Source: Thiosocius sp963753845 (GTDB taxonomy: Bacteria > Pseudomonadota > Gammaproteobacteria > Chromatiales > Chromatiaceae). From it: a DNA stretch of 64,000 nt. This document shows positions 45,539 to 54,788 of this stretch, one piece after another. Below the pieces are notes generated by a model that was not told the DNA's origin, ran no database searches, and was given only the letters and a program-made list of their open reading frames with translations. Each line of letters begins with the position of its first letter. Within the stretch, counting starts at the first letter, position 1. Made by a program: the position numbers and the translations under genes. Location of the stretch: positions 257,495 through 321,494 of the forward strand of contig CAVWEI010000004.1 in NCBI GenBank assembly GCA_963753845.1, read 5' to 3'.

Positions 45539-46222
45539 ATGAAATGGTCGCGTGAATCAGGGATGCAGCAGATGCTGGCCGATATCGGGGACGAGGTGAA
45601 ATATACCCGTGACCTGATCGGGAAAGAGGCCCTGAGTGATCGTGTCATGAGCGCCATGGCCGCGGTGCCGCGCGATGAATTCGTGCCGGCGGACATCAAA
45701 ACGCTGGCGTTTGACAATCGGCCCCTGCCAATCGGGCATGGTCAGACGATTTCCCAACCCTACATCGTTGCCCTGATGACCGATCTGCTCGCACCCGAGG
45801 CGAATCATGTCGTGCTCGAGATCGGCACCGGGTCGGGATATCAGACGGCAGTATTGTCGCGGCTTTGCCGGACCGTATATAGCATGGACCTTGTTCCGGC
45901 ACTCGTGGATTCCGCGGCGGCCCGGCTGTCGCGGCTGGGCTGTTCGAACGTCCATGTCCGCAGCGGCAACGGTTATGCCGGTTGGCCTGAAAACGCGCCC
46001 TATGACGGCATCATCGTTACCGCGGCAGCAAGCCATATCCCGGAGGCGCTGGTCGAACAACTCAGGCCGGGTGGGCGGCTCGTGATCCCGGTCGGACTGC
46101 CGCATGCGAGCCAGGAACTGATGCTGGTGAGCAAGCAGGGGGACGGGCGCACGCAGGTTCGCGAAGTGATCGGGGTTGTTTTCGTCCCCTTGCTCGACAT
46201 TCAGGGCGTGCACAAAGAATGA
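45539..46222 (+). CDS. pcm: Protein-L-isoaspartate O-methyltransferase
   Basis: 227 residues. SAM-binding motif I VVLEIGTGSGYQTAVLSRL (Gly96-Gly100), PIMT signature PLPIGHGQTISQPYIVALMT and GIIVTAAASHIPEALVEQLRPGGRLVIPVG. Repairs isoaspartyl residues in damaged proteins, a stress-survival enzyme. Ends in an ATGA overlap with the channel-like gene. Confidence 0.95.
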   Translation: MKWSRESGMQQMLADIGDEVKYTRDLIGKEALSDRVMSAMAAVPRDEFVPADIKTLAFDNRPLPIGHGQTISQPYIVALMTDLLAPEANHVVLEIGTGSGYQTAVLSRLCRTVYSMDLVPALVDSAAARLSRLGCSNVHVRSGNGYAGWPENAPYDGIIVTAAASHIPEALVEQLRPGGRLVIPVGLPHASQELMLVSKQGDGRTQVREVIGVVFVPLLDIQGVHKE

Positions 46223-46734
46223 AACATGGATTGCCACATAAGCGGTTCCAGAGGTTTGTGGCGGATATCTTCGCGCATACGCCCTTTGCAAAAATGGTGT
46301 TGCTGCTGGTGGCGCTGTGGCTGGTTTTTTCCGCTGGCCTGTATCTGGCGGAGCGGGGGGCGGTGGGAACCTCGATCAACTCATACGGAGAGGCCCTGTA
46401 TTGGGGGGTCGCCGCATTCTCGACGGCCGGAATTGCCGCAAAGCCGGTCACCGGTATGGCAGAGTTAATTGGTGCCTTGTGGATTGTAGTGGGTTCGGTG
46501 CTGTTTTTTGGGGCCATCGTTGCGACGATCACAACCTATTTCACGCGGCCGATGCAGCGGCCGCACAAGAAGATCATTGATACGATCGAGTTCAACCTCG
46601 AACAGCTGAATGATCTGACGATCGACGAGCTCGACCTGCTGAAGGAAACGGTCGATACGTTGATTTCCCATGTCGAGCACCTCAAGAAGAAGCAGACATT
46701 GAAGGATCATCGTCAAGATCGTTTGAACCCGTGA
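46219..46734 (+). CDS. Two-helix channel-like protein with altered selectivity filter
   Basis: 171 residues. Two membrane helices (about 26-45 and 84-106) flank a pore-helix-like segment YGEALYWGVAAFSTAGIAAKPVTG, the layout of 2TM potassium channels (EALYWxVxTxTTVGYGD). The filter TVGYG is replaced by TAGIA, so selective potassium conduction is unlikely. A basic linker and an acidic/Leu-rich C-terminal coiled coil follow (NLEQLNDLTIDELDLLKETVDTLI). Coupled to pcm. Confidence 0.75.
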   Translation: MKHGLPHKRFQRFVADIFAHTPFAKMVLLLVALWLVFSAGLYLAERGAVGTSINSYGEALYWGVAAFSTAGIAAKPVTGMAELIGALWIVVGSVLFFGAIVATITTYFTRPMQRPHKKIIDTIEFNLEQLNDLTIDELDLLKETVDTLISHVEHLKKKQTLKDHRQDRLNP

Positions 46735-46830
46735 TCGGGTTCGCCACACGCTCACGTCTGCCAACGGTCACACATGATGCGCATGGCGCCCGTGGCATCA
46801 TCGCATCGTGCTTTGACGGGTAGGTGAGCA

Positions 46831-48106
46831 GTGAGGACCTGGTGCTTTTTGTTGTTTGTCTTGGTCGCGGCCGGCGTTTCAGCCGAAGGCGAGGCCCCGG
46901 CCTGGGTAACGACGGACGACGAAGGTCGGGTAAAGGTCCATCTCTGGTTTTTCTGGTCGCAGCACTGCCCCCATTGCCGCGACGCCAGGGTGACGTGGAG
47001 CGCATGGACAGTGACCACCCCTGGTTGGTGCTGCATTCCCACGAGGTGTCTGCAAGCCAGGAGGATGCCCGCCTTTACGTGGACATGGCGAGCCAGCTGG
47101 GGCACGAGGCGCGTTCGGTACCGGGTTTCATCATGTGTGGTGAGATGATGACCGGCTTCGACCGCGAGGACACCACGGGACATTTGCTGGAACAGTGGGC
47201 CCGAACCTGCCTTGAGCGGGCGACACAGGCCGATCCCACGGCGGGCGGTGGCAGCATCGCTTCCGGTACAGCCAGGATCACAGGTGGTTGCTGGCTTCGA
47301 TCTGGCGCGGTTGTCGCTGCCGGTCGTCACCATGCTGCTCGCGGCGATGGATGCCTTCAATCCATGCGCCTTTTTCGTGCTGCTGTTCCTTCTCAGCCTG
47401 CTGACCCACGAACACTCCCGCAGCCGCATGTTGATTATCGGCGGTGTGTTCGTGCTGTGCTCCGGACTGGTCTACTTCGGCCTGATGGCGGCCTGGCTCA
47501 ACGTCTTTCTTGTCACCAGTGAACTGCGTGCGGTGACCCTGGCAGCGGGTCTCCTCGCCGATCGCCATGGCCGCGGTGAATCTGAAGGATTACATCTGGT
47601 TCAAGCGGGGCTTTTCGCTCTCGATTCCGGACAGCGCCAAGCCCCGTTTGTTCGAGCACATGCGCCGGCTGCTGAAGGAGCGCAGTCTGCCGGGTATGTT
47701 ACTTGCGACCGTTACCCTCGCGCTCGCAGCCAATAGCTATGAGCTCCTGTGCACGGCGGGTTTTCCCGTGATCTATACGCGCCTGCTCACCCTTCAGGGC
47801 TTGTCGGGCCCCGCCCACTATGCCTACCTCCTGCTCTATAACATCGTCTATGTGTTGCCATTGCTCGCCATAGTTCTCGTCTATGTGCGAACCCTGGGCT
47901 CGCGCAAGCTCAGCGAAGGGGAGGGGCGTGTTCTCAAACTCGTGTCTGGCCTGATGATGCTGGGGCTGGGCATCGCCCTGGTGGCCGCACCCGAGTACCT
48001 GTCCAGGCCGGAGGTGGCCGGAGGCTTCGTGCTGATTGCGGTGCTCGTCGGCGTGCTGGCTTGGCGGCGGGAAAGGAAAGCAGGCCGCGCCACGACACGA
48101 AACTGA
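46831..48106 (+). pseudogene. Thioredoxin/DsbD-type membrane protein, frameshifted three times
   Basis: Four pieces in three frames line up as one protein. Signal peptide and CPHC active site (WFFWSQHCPHCRDA) up to about 46985; thioredoxin C-terminal part (GDVERMDSDHPWLVLHSHEVSASQEDARLY, VPGFIMCGEMMTGFDREDT) to about 47265; first membrane part (PVVTMLLAAMDAFNPCAFFVLLFLLSLLTHEH) to about 47560; second membrane part (LKDYIWFKRGFSLSIPDSAKPRLFEHMRRLLKER...) to the stop at 48106. The intact gene would be a membrane thiol-disulfide carrier. Three indels suggest decay or sequence error. Confidence 0.8.
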
Positions 48107-48362
48107 ATCGGTTTCGTCGTGGAATCTCAAGTCGTTGAGTACGCTTGCCGGTACTGCTGAGGCTTCTCCCGAAAGATGGAACAGGGACGCTTGCCCCGGT
48201 CTTACCCGGGCGTCGGATCTCCGAACGGCACTGTCCGGTGTCAGGGTTGTGACCGCCCCTTCAAATAATGTGAAAAAATATTGCTCCCAGGTATGTTAAG
48301 GGAACTAATTTCACTACGCTGTTTAGTGCTGTACCAAGAAAAATCAACCGAGGAGAAGGATC

Positions 48363-48557
48363 ATTCATGCCGTAGTTGGGATTGCCGCCCTGTCTGCCAG
48401 CATTTGTGCAGGTGCCGGCGAGATGGGGACGCCTGATGAAGCAAAGGCCCTGAGCGAGAAGGCTGCGGCCCTGGTCAACCAGGAGGGTGAAGGCGCGTTC
48501 GTGGTCTTTGCCGCCGGAGATGGGGGGTTCGTGACCAAGGATCTCTACGTGTTCTGA
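48363..48557 (+). pseudogene. Truncated Cache-domain secreted protein
   Basis: In frame, AVVGIAALSASICAGAGEMGTP is a signal peptide end followed by DEAKALSEKAAALVNQEGEG, AFVVFAAGDGGFVTKDLYVF and TGA. This is the first half of the small Cache-domain family (KDLYVFxxDxxG). The ATG that follows the good GAGGAGAAGG ribosome site is out of frame and the conserved second half is absent. Lost at both ends, just outside the IS91/ICE debris. Confidence 0.6.
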
Positions 48558-48832
48558 GTATAGGAAGGATAGCGCCTCTTTTCGTCCGACGGCAGTCCCT
48601 GCTTGCGTCCGTCGGCCCCTTCGGTCGGTCGTCGATCTGATTTGAGAAGTGGCCCGGCGCGACATCTCAGGCCCTGAACCCGCCCAACCACCGCTCCGCT
48701 GGCGCCCATTTCGCCCCGCACCGGCCAACAGGCCAGCCGCCATCATTGCCGCGCCGCTGGCGTCGCAGCCCCGGGTCGTACTCGTCCGGTGATCCGACTC
48801 AGTCGAACAGTGCCCGTTGGGGCGGCGCCCGG

Positions 48833-49312
48833 CACGGCGTTCGGTCAGCGTGGGCTCGTCCGAGTCTTCCTGTGCGAGGCGCTCACCGCCCCTGCCCCGC
48901 TTGGCCGGTGTCACTCGCGCGCGGTGTTTGCTGTTTGGCGCAAACACACCGTGGAAACGGGTCAGATTGACCCGCGGTTTGGGCACCAGGGCCGCCAGCC
49001 TGGCAATGAAATCGAGCGGCTCGACAAAATCGCCAGGAGCGGCCAACTGAAGGCCACCAGATGCTCGGCATGGCAACTATCGCAGCGGACGCGCAGAAAG
49101 CCATGCTCGAGACGGCCGCATTTGAGGTACTCCTCGAACTCCTGCTCGACATGCGCCGGCAAATCCCTGCCCTCCGCCGCCAGGTGCGCTTTGAACGCCG
49201 GGTAGTATTCCTCGACAAGTTGATAAAGGAGGGTGCGCTCCGGGCGGTGGCGCACATACGGCGGCGCGCCGGCACCCGAACTGGCTTCCCTGCCAGCCGA
49301 AAACGGCAACAT
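48833..49312 (-). mobile_element. IS91-family transposase remnant with internal deletion
   Basis: Minus strand: the N-terminal zinc-binding domain YVRHRPERTLLYQLVEEYYPAFKAHL...YLKCGRLEHGFLRVRCDSCHAEHLVAFS (49312 to about 49046) is followed almost directly, in another frame, by the C-terminal part EPLDFIARLAALVPKPRVNLTRFHGVFAPNSKHRARVTPAKRG (about 49019 to 48833). The catalytic Y2 centre, about 200-250 residues, is missing. Dead element. Confidence 0.8.
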
Positions 49313-49369
49313 GATCGCATCCTTGCGAGGTCGTGCTCCGACTCAGGTTAACAAACTGAAGTGGGTCCC

Positions 49370-50105
49370 CTACAAGTACTTCTTGAAAGTGCTGGCCGTA
49401 ACAGAAAAGTTGAGCGCGAACAGCGATGCAAACGGCAACACGATGAAGGTCGGGACGGAGGCTGAATGGCAGTGCTAGGTAGATCACCCAGCACAAAATC
49501 AGCAGCGGCATCGCAGAACGTTTTGCCCAGTGGTAGACGAACGAGCTTTCCCGGCCCCCGCCCCAGCGGCGCAGGTCCCGCTTGACGAAACCGTCGATCA
49601 GCGCCACGAGACTGAAAAGCACAAAGACCGGCATCGCCAACGTCAGGATGGCCAGGCGCACGGAGAAGACCTGGGTGACCTGCATGGCCGCGATCACAGA
49701 CTCGGCAATGGGCTGGTAAAGACTGTGGAGCCTCGATCGTAGTCCCTCTTCGTACAGTGCAGGTGGGGCCGACAGCCAGGCGATGAAGTCTGCAACACCC
49801 GTGAACTCGAACAGAGCGTAGTAGGTCTTGTCAGCGACGGTCTTGGCGAATTCGGCCGGACTCGAGGTTACGACGCTGCGCCGAAAGTCCGAACCCAGGT
49901 AACCGATCTCTGCCTCGAGCATGGACCGGCTGTGCTGCAGCCCTTCTTCGGGCCACCAAAACACCATGCCCACCCATTCGGTCAGTATCGAAAACAGCAA
50001 CACCAACAAAAGCCACTGCGCACCCTGCGCGAGGGTCGTCAGGGTGGTCGAGACCAGCCCCCATCGGACCTCGCGGCGTCTCGGGTCGGCGACCGCCTCA
50101 GCCAT
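49370..50105 (-). pseudogene. ICE membrane protein (TIGR03747-type) with one frameshift
   Basis: From ATG 50105: MAEAVADPRRREVRWGLVSTTLT then helices and LHSLYQPIAESVIAAMQVTQVFSVRLAILTLAMPVFVLFSLVALIDGFVKRDLRRWGGGRESSFVYHWAKR, typical of the conserved PFGI-1-type ICE membrane protein encoded just after traD. Near 49460 a one-base insertion shifts the frame; the other frame continues FIVLPFASLFALNFSVTASTFKKYL and stops at 49370. Overlaps the traD 3-prime end by 8 bases. Confidence 0.8.
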
Positions 50106-50705
50106 CGTCGTCCTCATCCCGATCTGAGGCGGTAGCTGGTGTGCCGCTATGTCGGGCCGCATCGGCCACCGTATGCCACCAGGTCTCGCGCTGGCGGTAC
50201 CAATGGTCGCTGTCAGCCTCCGTCCCTGGAGGCTGCCCTTCGGGCGCGCTCTGCGCGACCCGTTCTGCTCCCAGCAGAACGGTGGAGATGTAGGTACGTT
50301 CCATCTCGTTGGCGATCGCCGCCAGGCTCTCCGGCATAACCGGGTCTTTGCCGGCGTCCGGCAGTGGCATGCGCAGCTTCCACAGCTGCCCGCCCTCGAG
50401 CAGGGCGAACGCCTGGCCCTTCGGTAGTGCGACCAGTTCCGCCGGGGTCAGCATCGGCACCTCGGAGACGCTGATCCGGTCCCCATTGCGCGATTTGAAA
50501 TCGACACCCGAGGTCGGATCCGAGGAGTCGTCGACGCCGGACACGCTCATCAGGGTGAATACCTCGACCCGCGGGAGCTGGTCGGTGAGCATCTCGGCGG
50601 TGGCGAGCTCTTTCACCCGCAGCATGATCATGGTGTTGAAGTTACCAGCGACCTGCCCCGCCTTCGCCCGATTACCGATCCGTGCTTCGACGTCCGACCA
50701 GGTCC
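50098..50705 (-). pseudogene. traD: traD (ICE coupling protein) C-terminal stump
   Basis: Reading WSDVEARIGNRAKAGQVAGNFNTMIMLRVKELATAEMLTDQLPRVEVFTLMSVSGVDDSSDP through a Gln/Asp-rich end. This is the C-terminal region of ICE TraD, the hexameric ATPase that delivers DNA to the mating pore. The N-terminal ATPase part is missing: the gene is cut at about 50705, where the IS4-family end begins. Without Walker motifs it cannot function. Confidence 0.8.
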
Positions 50706-51716
50706 AATGGCACTGACTTAAGCATTCGGCAGGTAGCCGAGTTCGCTAATCTGTTGGCGAGCGAGTGAGCGTGGCACTTTTAACCAGGGATAGGGTTTTG
50801 GCCTTCGCTTGCGTGCACGTGGCTCGAGACGTCCAGGCCGGTGCCCGACACTGACCTGAGCGATGAGTTGGAACAGCATGTCTCGTTGCCAGTCTCGACC
50901 TCTGCCGGAATGCAACAATGTCCACTGCGTCCACATTTGCACGGCGTGCTTAAAGCTGAGCTCACGCGGGTGCAGGCCCGCTTCAAGCGCTGCCTGGGCC
51001 ATCAGCAAACGGATCAGGTTGTAGGCAAGCAAGTTTACCCATAGCTCCTTCTCGACCATCTGTGGGGTCAGGCACCGGAGCACCTCCATGCCAAGTGTGG
51101 TCTTGATGTTTCTGAAGTCCAGCTCAACGTGCCAGCGTTGCACGTACAGGTCCGACAAATCCTGTTTCCCTGTCTGTCGCGGGTCGAGCATTGTCGTTAC
51201 CAATACTCTCCCGTCTACCTCGACCTCGCGCACAGTGAGCTCGTCTGCGCACGTATCGTACTGCTCACGGGCCATCCATTGCGGGCGCGGCGGCTTTTGC
51301 CAGGATACCGCATGGTCGCGAGCACCGAGCCGGCGGCCTCGGCGAAAGTCGGTGATACGCGAACCATGCTGCTCAAACAGCACATCAACCCCGGCCGATT
51401 GCAGCGTTGCGATCAGCCAATAGCTGCAGTACAGCGCATCCGCCAACATCACGTCGCCTGCACAGAATCCACCCAGCAACTCTCGAACCAGGCCGTGCTC
51501 GCTGTGCCCCTTACCCGCAAAAGGCCCGATCGCTGCATCAATTACCGCGCCGGTGGACAAGCAAATGACCCCGACCAACCGGGCCAGCGGAAAACCGACC
51601 CCCGGTGCCTGGCTACTCGGCTGCGGATACCGCGCCTGGTTATCTGGCGTGTCCGGCATCGATAGGCCCGTGCCATCGACCAGCTTCACTGTGCGGCCAC
51701 GCCAGCGCCAGCCGGT
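50704..51716 (-). mobile_element. IS4-family insertion sequence, truncated at its transposase start
   Basis: The transposase end and an IS-like terminus CAATGGCACTGACTTAAG (50705-50722) abut the traD stump. The other end is cut: the transposase begins directly at WRWRGRTVKLVDGTG, the first catalytic Asp region, with about 100 N-terminal residues and the second terminal repeat missing, at the junction with vapC sequence near 51716. Not autonomous. Confidence 0.8.
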
Positions 51717-51773
51717 ATCGGCCTTTGACCGCTTACACGACTCGCTGATGACATCGGTGTCAATCAAATACAC
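50718..51773 (-). CDS. Chimeric frame: VapC N-terminus fused to IS4-type transposase
   Basis: 351 residues from GTG 51773. Residues 1-19, MYLIDTDVISESCKRSKAD, are the start of a PIN-domain toxin (first acidic residue Asp5); from residue 20 the sequence is an IS4-family DDE transposase (KLVDGTGLSMPDT, VMLADALYCSYW, and the Y-(2)-R-(3)-E-like QRWHVELDFRNIKTTLGMEVLRC). The frame is open across the junction. It overlaps the antitoxin stop by 14 bases, keeping the vapC translation signals, so a fusion protein could be made. Function of the fusion unlikely. Confidence 0.8.
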   Translation of the reverse strand: MYLIDTDVISESCKRSKADTGWRWRGRTVKLVDGTGLSMPDTPDNQARYPQPSSQAPGVGFPLARLVGVICLSTGAVIDAAIGPFAGKGHSEHGLVRELLGGFCAGDVMLADALYCSYWLIATLQSAGVDVLFEQHGSRITDFRRGRRLGARDHAVSWQKPPRPQWMAREQYDTCADELTVREVEVDGRVLVTTMLDPRQTGKQDLSDLYVQRWHVELDFRNIKTTLGMEVLRCLTPQMVEKELWVNLLAYNLIRLLMAQAALEAGLHPRELSFKHAVQMWTQWTLLHSGRGRDWQRDMLFQLIAQVSVGHRPGRLEPRARKRRPKPYPWLKVPRSLARQQISELGYLPNA

Positions 51774-51996
51774 GATCGTGCTCGACCGGGTCCTCTACCC
51801 GTTCGAAGTCTTCGTCCCCGCCGACGTTCGGCATGCTCGCGAGGGCCTCTGCGAAACTTTTGCCCTTGGGGCGCAATAACGATTCCTCGAGCAAGGCACA
51901 ATGCTCGGCCTCAGCGCTACGACCACTTTTCGCAGCACGCCGCTTCAGCGCATCGACGATGCGAGGATCCAAGTTTCGGACGACAAGGTTCGCCAT
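51760..51996 (-). CDS. FitA/VapB-like ribbon-helix-helix antitoxin
   Basis: 78 residues from ATG 51996. MANLVVRNLDPRIVDALKRRAAKSGRSAEAEHCALLEESLL is the RHH DNA-binding part of FitA-type antitoxins; the C-terminal GKSFAEALASMPNVGGDEDFERV is the toxin-binding tail. Its toxin survives only as 19 codons. An orphan antitoxin. Confidence 0.88.
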   Translation of the reverse strand: MANLVVRNLDPRIVDALKRRAAKSGRSAEAEHCALLEESLLRPKGKSFAEALASMPNVGGDEDFERVEDPVEHDRVFD

Positions 51997-52144
51997 CGGC
52001 CACCTCCGTGGTGCCTCCATCAGAGATTGCACTTTTCAACCCCAAGTGTGCCAATCGAGGAAAAATAAACCGGATTAAATAATAAATGGCACATACATAT
52101 ACATATGTGCCAATATTTTATGTTTATGGCACCTTGAGATAATT

Positions 52145-52411
52145 ATGGCCACATCTGACGGCAAGAACGAGGTCCAACTCGGCCCGCAAGGGCGGTTGGT
52201 AATCCCGGCCCATCTTCGCCGGGCCCTGGATCTCCAACCTGGCGACCGGTTGATCGCCCGGCAGGACGGCGACAGCATCGTACTTGAACGCCGCGAGAAC
52301 ATGCTCAAGCGCTTGCGGGGCCGATTTGCCCATGTGTCGGCCGACGTTGACCTGGTCGATGAACTCATCGCTGAGCGACAGGCCGAAGCGGCGCTGGAGA
52401 GTAACAAGTGA
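52145..52411 (+). CDS. vapB: AbrB/SpoVT-type VapB antitoxin
   Basis: 88 residues. NEVQLGPQGRLVIPAHLRRALDLQPGDRLIARQDGDSIVLERR is a swapped-hairpin AbrB domain, then a helical tail. Overlaps vapC by GTGA. A 13-bp-spaced run of ACATATACATATG-like repeats lies upstream (about 52088-52106), a likely promoter/operator. Confidence 0.9.
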   Translation: MATSDGKNEVQLGPQGRLVIPAHLRRALDLQPGDRLIARQDGDSIVLERRENMLKRLRGRFAHVSADVDLVDELIAERQAEAALESNK

Positions 52412-52788
52412 CATGCGTCCTGGATGCCTCCGCGCTGCTCGCCCTGTTTCACGACGAGCGCGGTGCCGAGCGTGTCGAGGCGGCTTTGGAAGGCGCCCTG
52501 ATCAGTACCGTCAACTGGGCGGAAGTGATTCAGAAGTCCGTGGCGCACGGGGTCGATGTGGACGGGATGCACGAAGAACTGCTGAGCACCGGCGTCACGT
52601 TCGAGGTGTTTACGCAACCCCAGGCAGAGATTGCCGGGAAACTCTGGACGGCAACGCGGCAACTCGGACTCTCATTTGGTGACCGTGCGTGCCTCGCGCT
52701 GGGATTGGAGCGATCCTTGCCCGTGATCACCGCCGATCGTGCCTGGAAGAAGCTCCGCCTCGAGATCGCTATCGATGTCATTCGGTGA
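52408..52788 (+). CDS. vapC: VapC PIN-domain toxin
   Basis: 126 residues from GTG 52408. PIN acidic residues: Asp6 (CVLDASALLALF), Glu near 39 (NWAEVI), Asp near 91 and Asp in ITADRAW. A ribonuclease neutralised by VapB. Complete, so this TA pair is probably active and may help retain the element. Confidence 0.9.
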   Translation: MTCVLDASALLALFHDERGAERVEAALEGALISTVNWAEVIQKSVAHGVDVDGMHEELLSTGVTFEVFTQPQAEIAGKLWTATRQLGLSFGDRACLALGLERSLPVITADRAWKKLRLEIAIDVIR

Positions 52789-52870
52789 TGCCCTTTACGG
52801 TCGTCGAGCGGCTGTTTAGCACCGGCAACCGTCACCAACTAACACACCGTTTCGCCTCCCGCTGACGAAT

Positions 52871-53789
52871 TCAGCCGCAAAGGTAGACTTTGACCACGGC
52901 TAGACGCTCGTGCCCAAGCTCCTGGCTGATAGCGAGCCGGGCCTGGTGGTCCAGCGACCGATCGGCTGCGGACAACGCAGTGCGCTGATGGGCCACCCGC
53001 CGCCGGCGACTTCCACCCGGTCAGCTCTTCGTACCGCTGCTGCGCATAGGCATGCCGCAGACCATGCAGTTTCGACAGACCGGCATTCGCCGTGTGCCGC
53101 TCATAGACGCGCAACTGCTGCCGGTAGTTGCGGTCCCTGGGAATCAGGGAGCCCTTACCCGCCAACCGGTGGGCGCGGGCCACAACCTCACGCTGCGCTG
53201 CGTTGCGCACCGGAATCTCGCGGGCCTTGCCGCCCTTGGTCCAGGTGTCCTTGAGGACCAGGCGGTCGCCGCGGTCAGCGTAGCTCGGCCTGAACTTGAT
53301 CGCCTCTTCGCGCCGCAGACCGAATGCCTGCTGCAGCTCGAGGCTCATTCGCACGTGCGGGTCACGCACCCTTTCCAGGTCAGCCTCTCCCACCTGCTTC
53401 GCCTTGGATTCGCTACTCACGAAGCTCCGTTCCGGTATTCCGTAATGATCGTTGGAACGGGCGATCACGTTCCGACGGTCGACCTTCTGCGCCCACCAGC
53501 GCAAGGCCGCCATGCGGTTCTTGACCGTCCCGACGGACAGCCCCTCCTTGCCGCCACTTGTCACCAGTGCCTCCACGTGCTTCGGTTTCAGCGACTGGGC
53601 GCGCAGACCGCGATAGCCCAGCACATGCAGCTGGTCGGCCATCAGACTGAGCAGTCGCTCCCGGTTCTGCTGGGTCGCGTAGCTGCCGTCCCGGTTACGT
53701 TGGCAGAGTTGTTTGAGTTGGTAGTTCAGGTCGCGCATGGTGTTTCTCAGTTCGGTAAGTGTTTCTGCCCATTCGGTGGCCTTGGCCAT
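52871..53789 (-). pseudogene. Tyrosine recombinase/integrase with C-terminal frameshift
   Basis: From ATG 53789: MAKATEWAETLTELRNTMRDLNYQLKQLCQRN..., N-terminal SAM-like domain, catalytic Arg in FGLRREEAIKF and HGLRHAY. At about 52985 the frame shifts; the other frame continues LSAADRSLDHQARLAISQELGHERLAVVKVYLCG and a TGA at 52871, which supplies the second His and the nucleophile Tyr. All catalytic residues are therefore encoded, but not in one frame. Integrase-domain proteins of this type occur in ICEs and genomic islands. Confidence 0.8.
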
Positions 53790-53954
53790 ACCGAATCCGC
53801 TTGCGCGGCACCGAGCACGGGACACCACTCCCGTTCAACCTGAAGATGTCTGGTTGCAGACAACACCGGTTCTCCCCTGTGGGGGATCGGTCCGGTGCAA
53901 ACCTACGGGCCCATTGCGGGCCGAGCTTCGAATACGCATCACCTCCTTCTGTGT

Positions 53955-53970
53955 TGCTTCACGTGGAACA
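53955..53970. promoter_or_regulatory. parS-like site
   Basis: TGCTTCACGTGGAACA matches the bacterial parS consensus TGTTTCACGTGAAACA at 14 of 16 positions. It lies in the gene-free stretch near the integrase; the ICE carries its own ParB-family gene at 61794-63404. Confidence 0.5.
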
Positions 53971-54341
53971 AATGGACTTGCCGTTACGCATTACCTCCGT
54001 TGAGTTGGGCGAAAGAGACTTTCGCGGGGTTGAGAAAACATCCGTCGTACTGCCTGCCGGCAGCCGCATCGAATGGACGTGGAACGGCGAGCGGACGCTC
54101 ACCGATGGAATCGACCCTGAGGTCGATGATTTGGACGATGGACCGGCGACCTCTCGGTCGGCGCGCTGGATCCGGTCCTGGACGCGCATGCCCGGTTCGA
54201 CGCAAGCGTCGAGGGTGGGCGACCCTCTGCCACTGAGCCGCAGTGGCCACGGATGAATCCGTCGTGGGCGGCAGTTTAGGAACGCGTCATTCGCGCGTCA
54301 TCGGGAAAATCGACGCTGGCACGACGTCGATTCGGGCTCGG

Positions 54342-54386
54342 CCGCCCGCGTCACTACCCCGCTTCGCTCGCTAGTGACACGGGCGG
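54342..54386. repeat. Long imperfect hairpin, 15-bp arms
   Basis: CCGCCCGCGTCACTA (54342-54356) pairs with TAGTGACACGGGCGG (54372-54386) with one mismatch around a 15-base loop that itself repeats CGCTTCGCTCGC. Could be an oriT, single-strand origin or dispersed repeat; function not shown. Confidence 0.6.
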
Positions 54387-54628
54387 CTTCGCATCGTGGC
54401 AGCCCCAGCGCCAGGCATTCGCCTGTCACAGGCGCTGCAATGAGAGCATCTCGCGGACCTGCGGAGCGGCTTCACCTGACCACAGGGGCCCACAGGCACC
54501 GCGCACAGCGCGGTCCCGCCCTTGGCGACGCGAGTGCGAAGGCTCGCTTTGCCGTGGCGGGCAAGGCCTGTGGACTCTGTGGACAGCTGATTCGGGAGTA
54601 AGGGGCGGCTTCGAGCGGCCGGTGGGTG

Positions 54629-54647
54629 ATTATTACAGTGTAATAAT
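54629..54647. promoter_or_regulatory. Perfect 19-bp palindrome, copy 1
   Basis: ATTATTACAGTGTAATAAT. Identical to 59858-59876. Both are in intergenic DNA of the ICE, consistent with an operator of an element-encoded regulator. Confidence 0.65.
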
Positions 54648-54788
54648 CTGCGGAGGCCGCACTTCAGGACGCGTCTTCGTCTCGAGCGTTTAGTGGGTAC
54701 GCCGAGAGCGCGAGGAGAATCGATCCCGCGTCGCCCAGGAGCCCATCAACCCTGGCCTGGGCGATGCGCCTTCGCTGCGATAGTTTTG

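Larger units (their letters stand above)
53790..54788. other. 1-kb stretch without a gene
   Basis: No convincing protein in either strand. It holds a parS-like site (53955-53970), a long hairpin (54342-54386), a palindrome (54629-54647) and several short inverted repeats, so it looks like a regulatory or transfer/replication region of the element. Confidence 0.5.

Noticed and set aside
45220..45717. Minus-strand frame between atpD and pcm
   Set aside because: It is antisense to the pcm start and has no family-like sequence.
48261..48832. Open minus-strand frame continuing beyond the IS91 fragment
   Set aside because: After the recognisable transposase tail the sequence resembles no protein and runs antisense to the Cache remnant.
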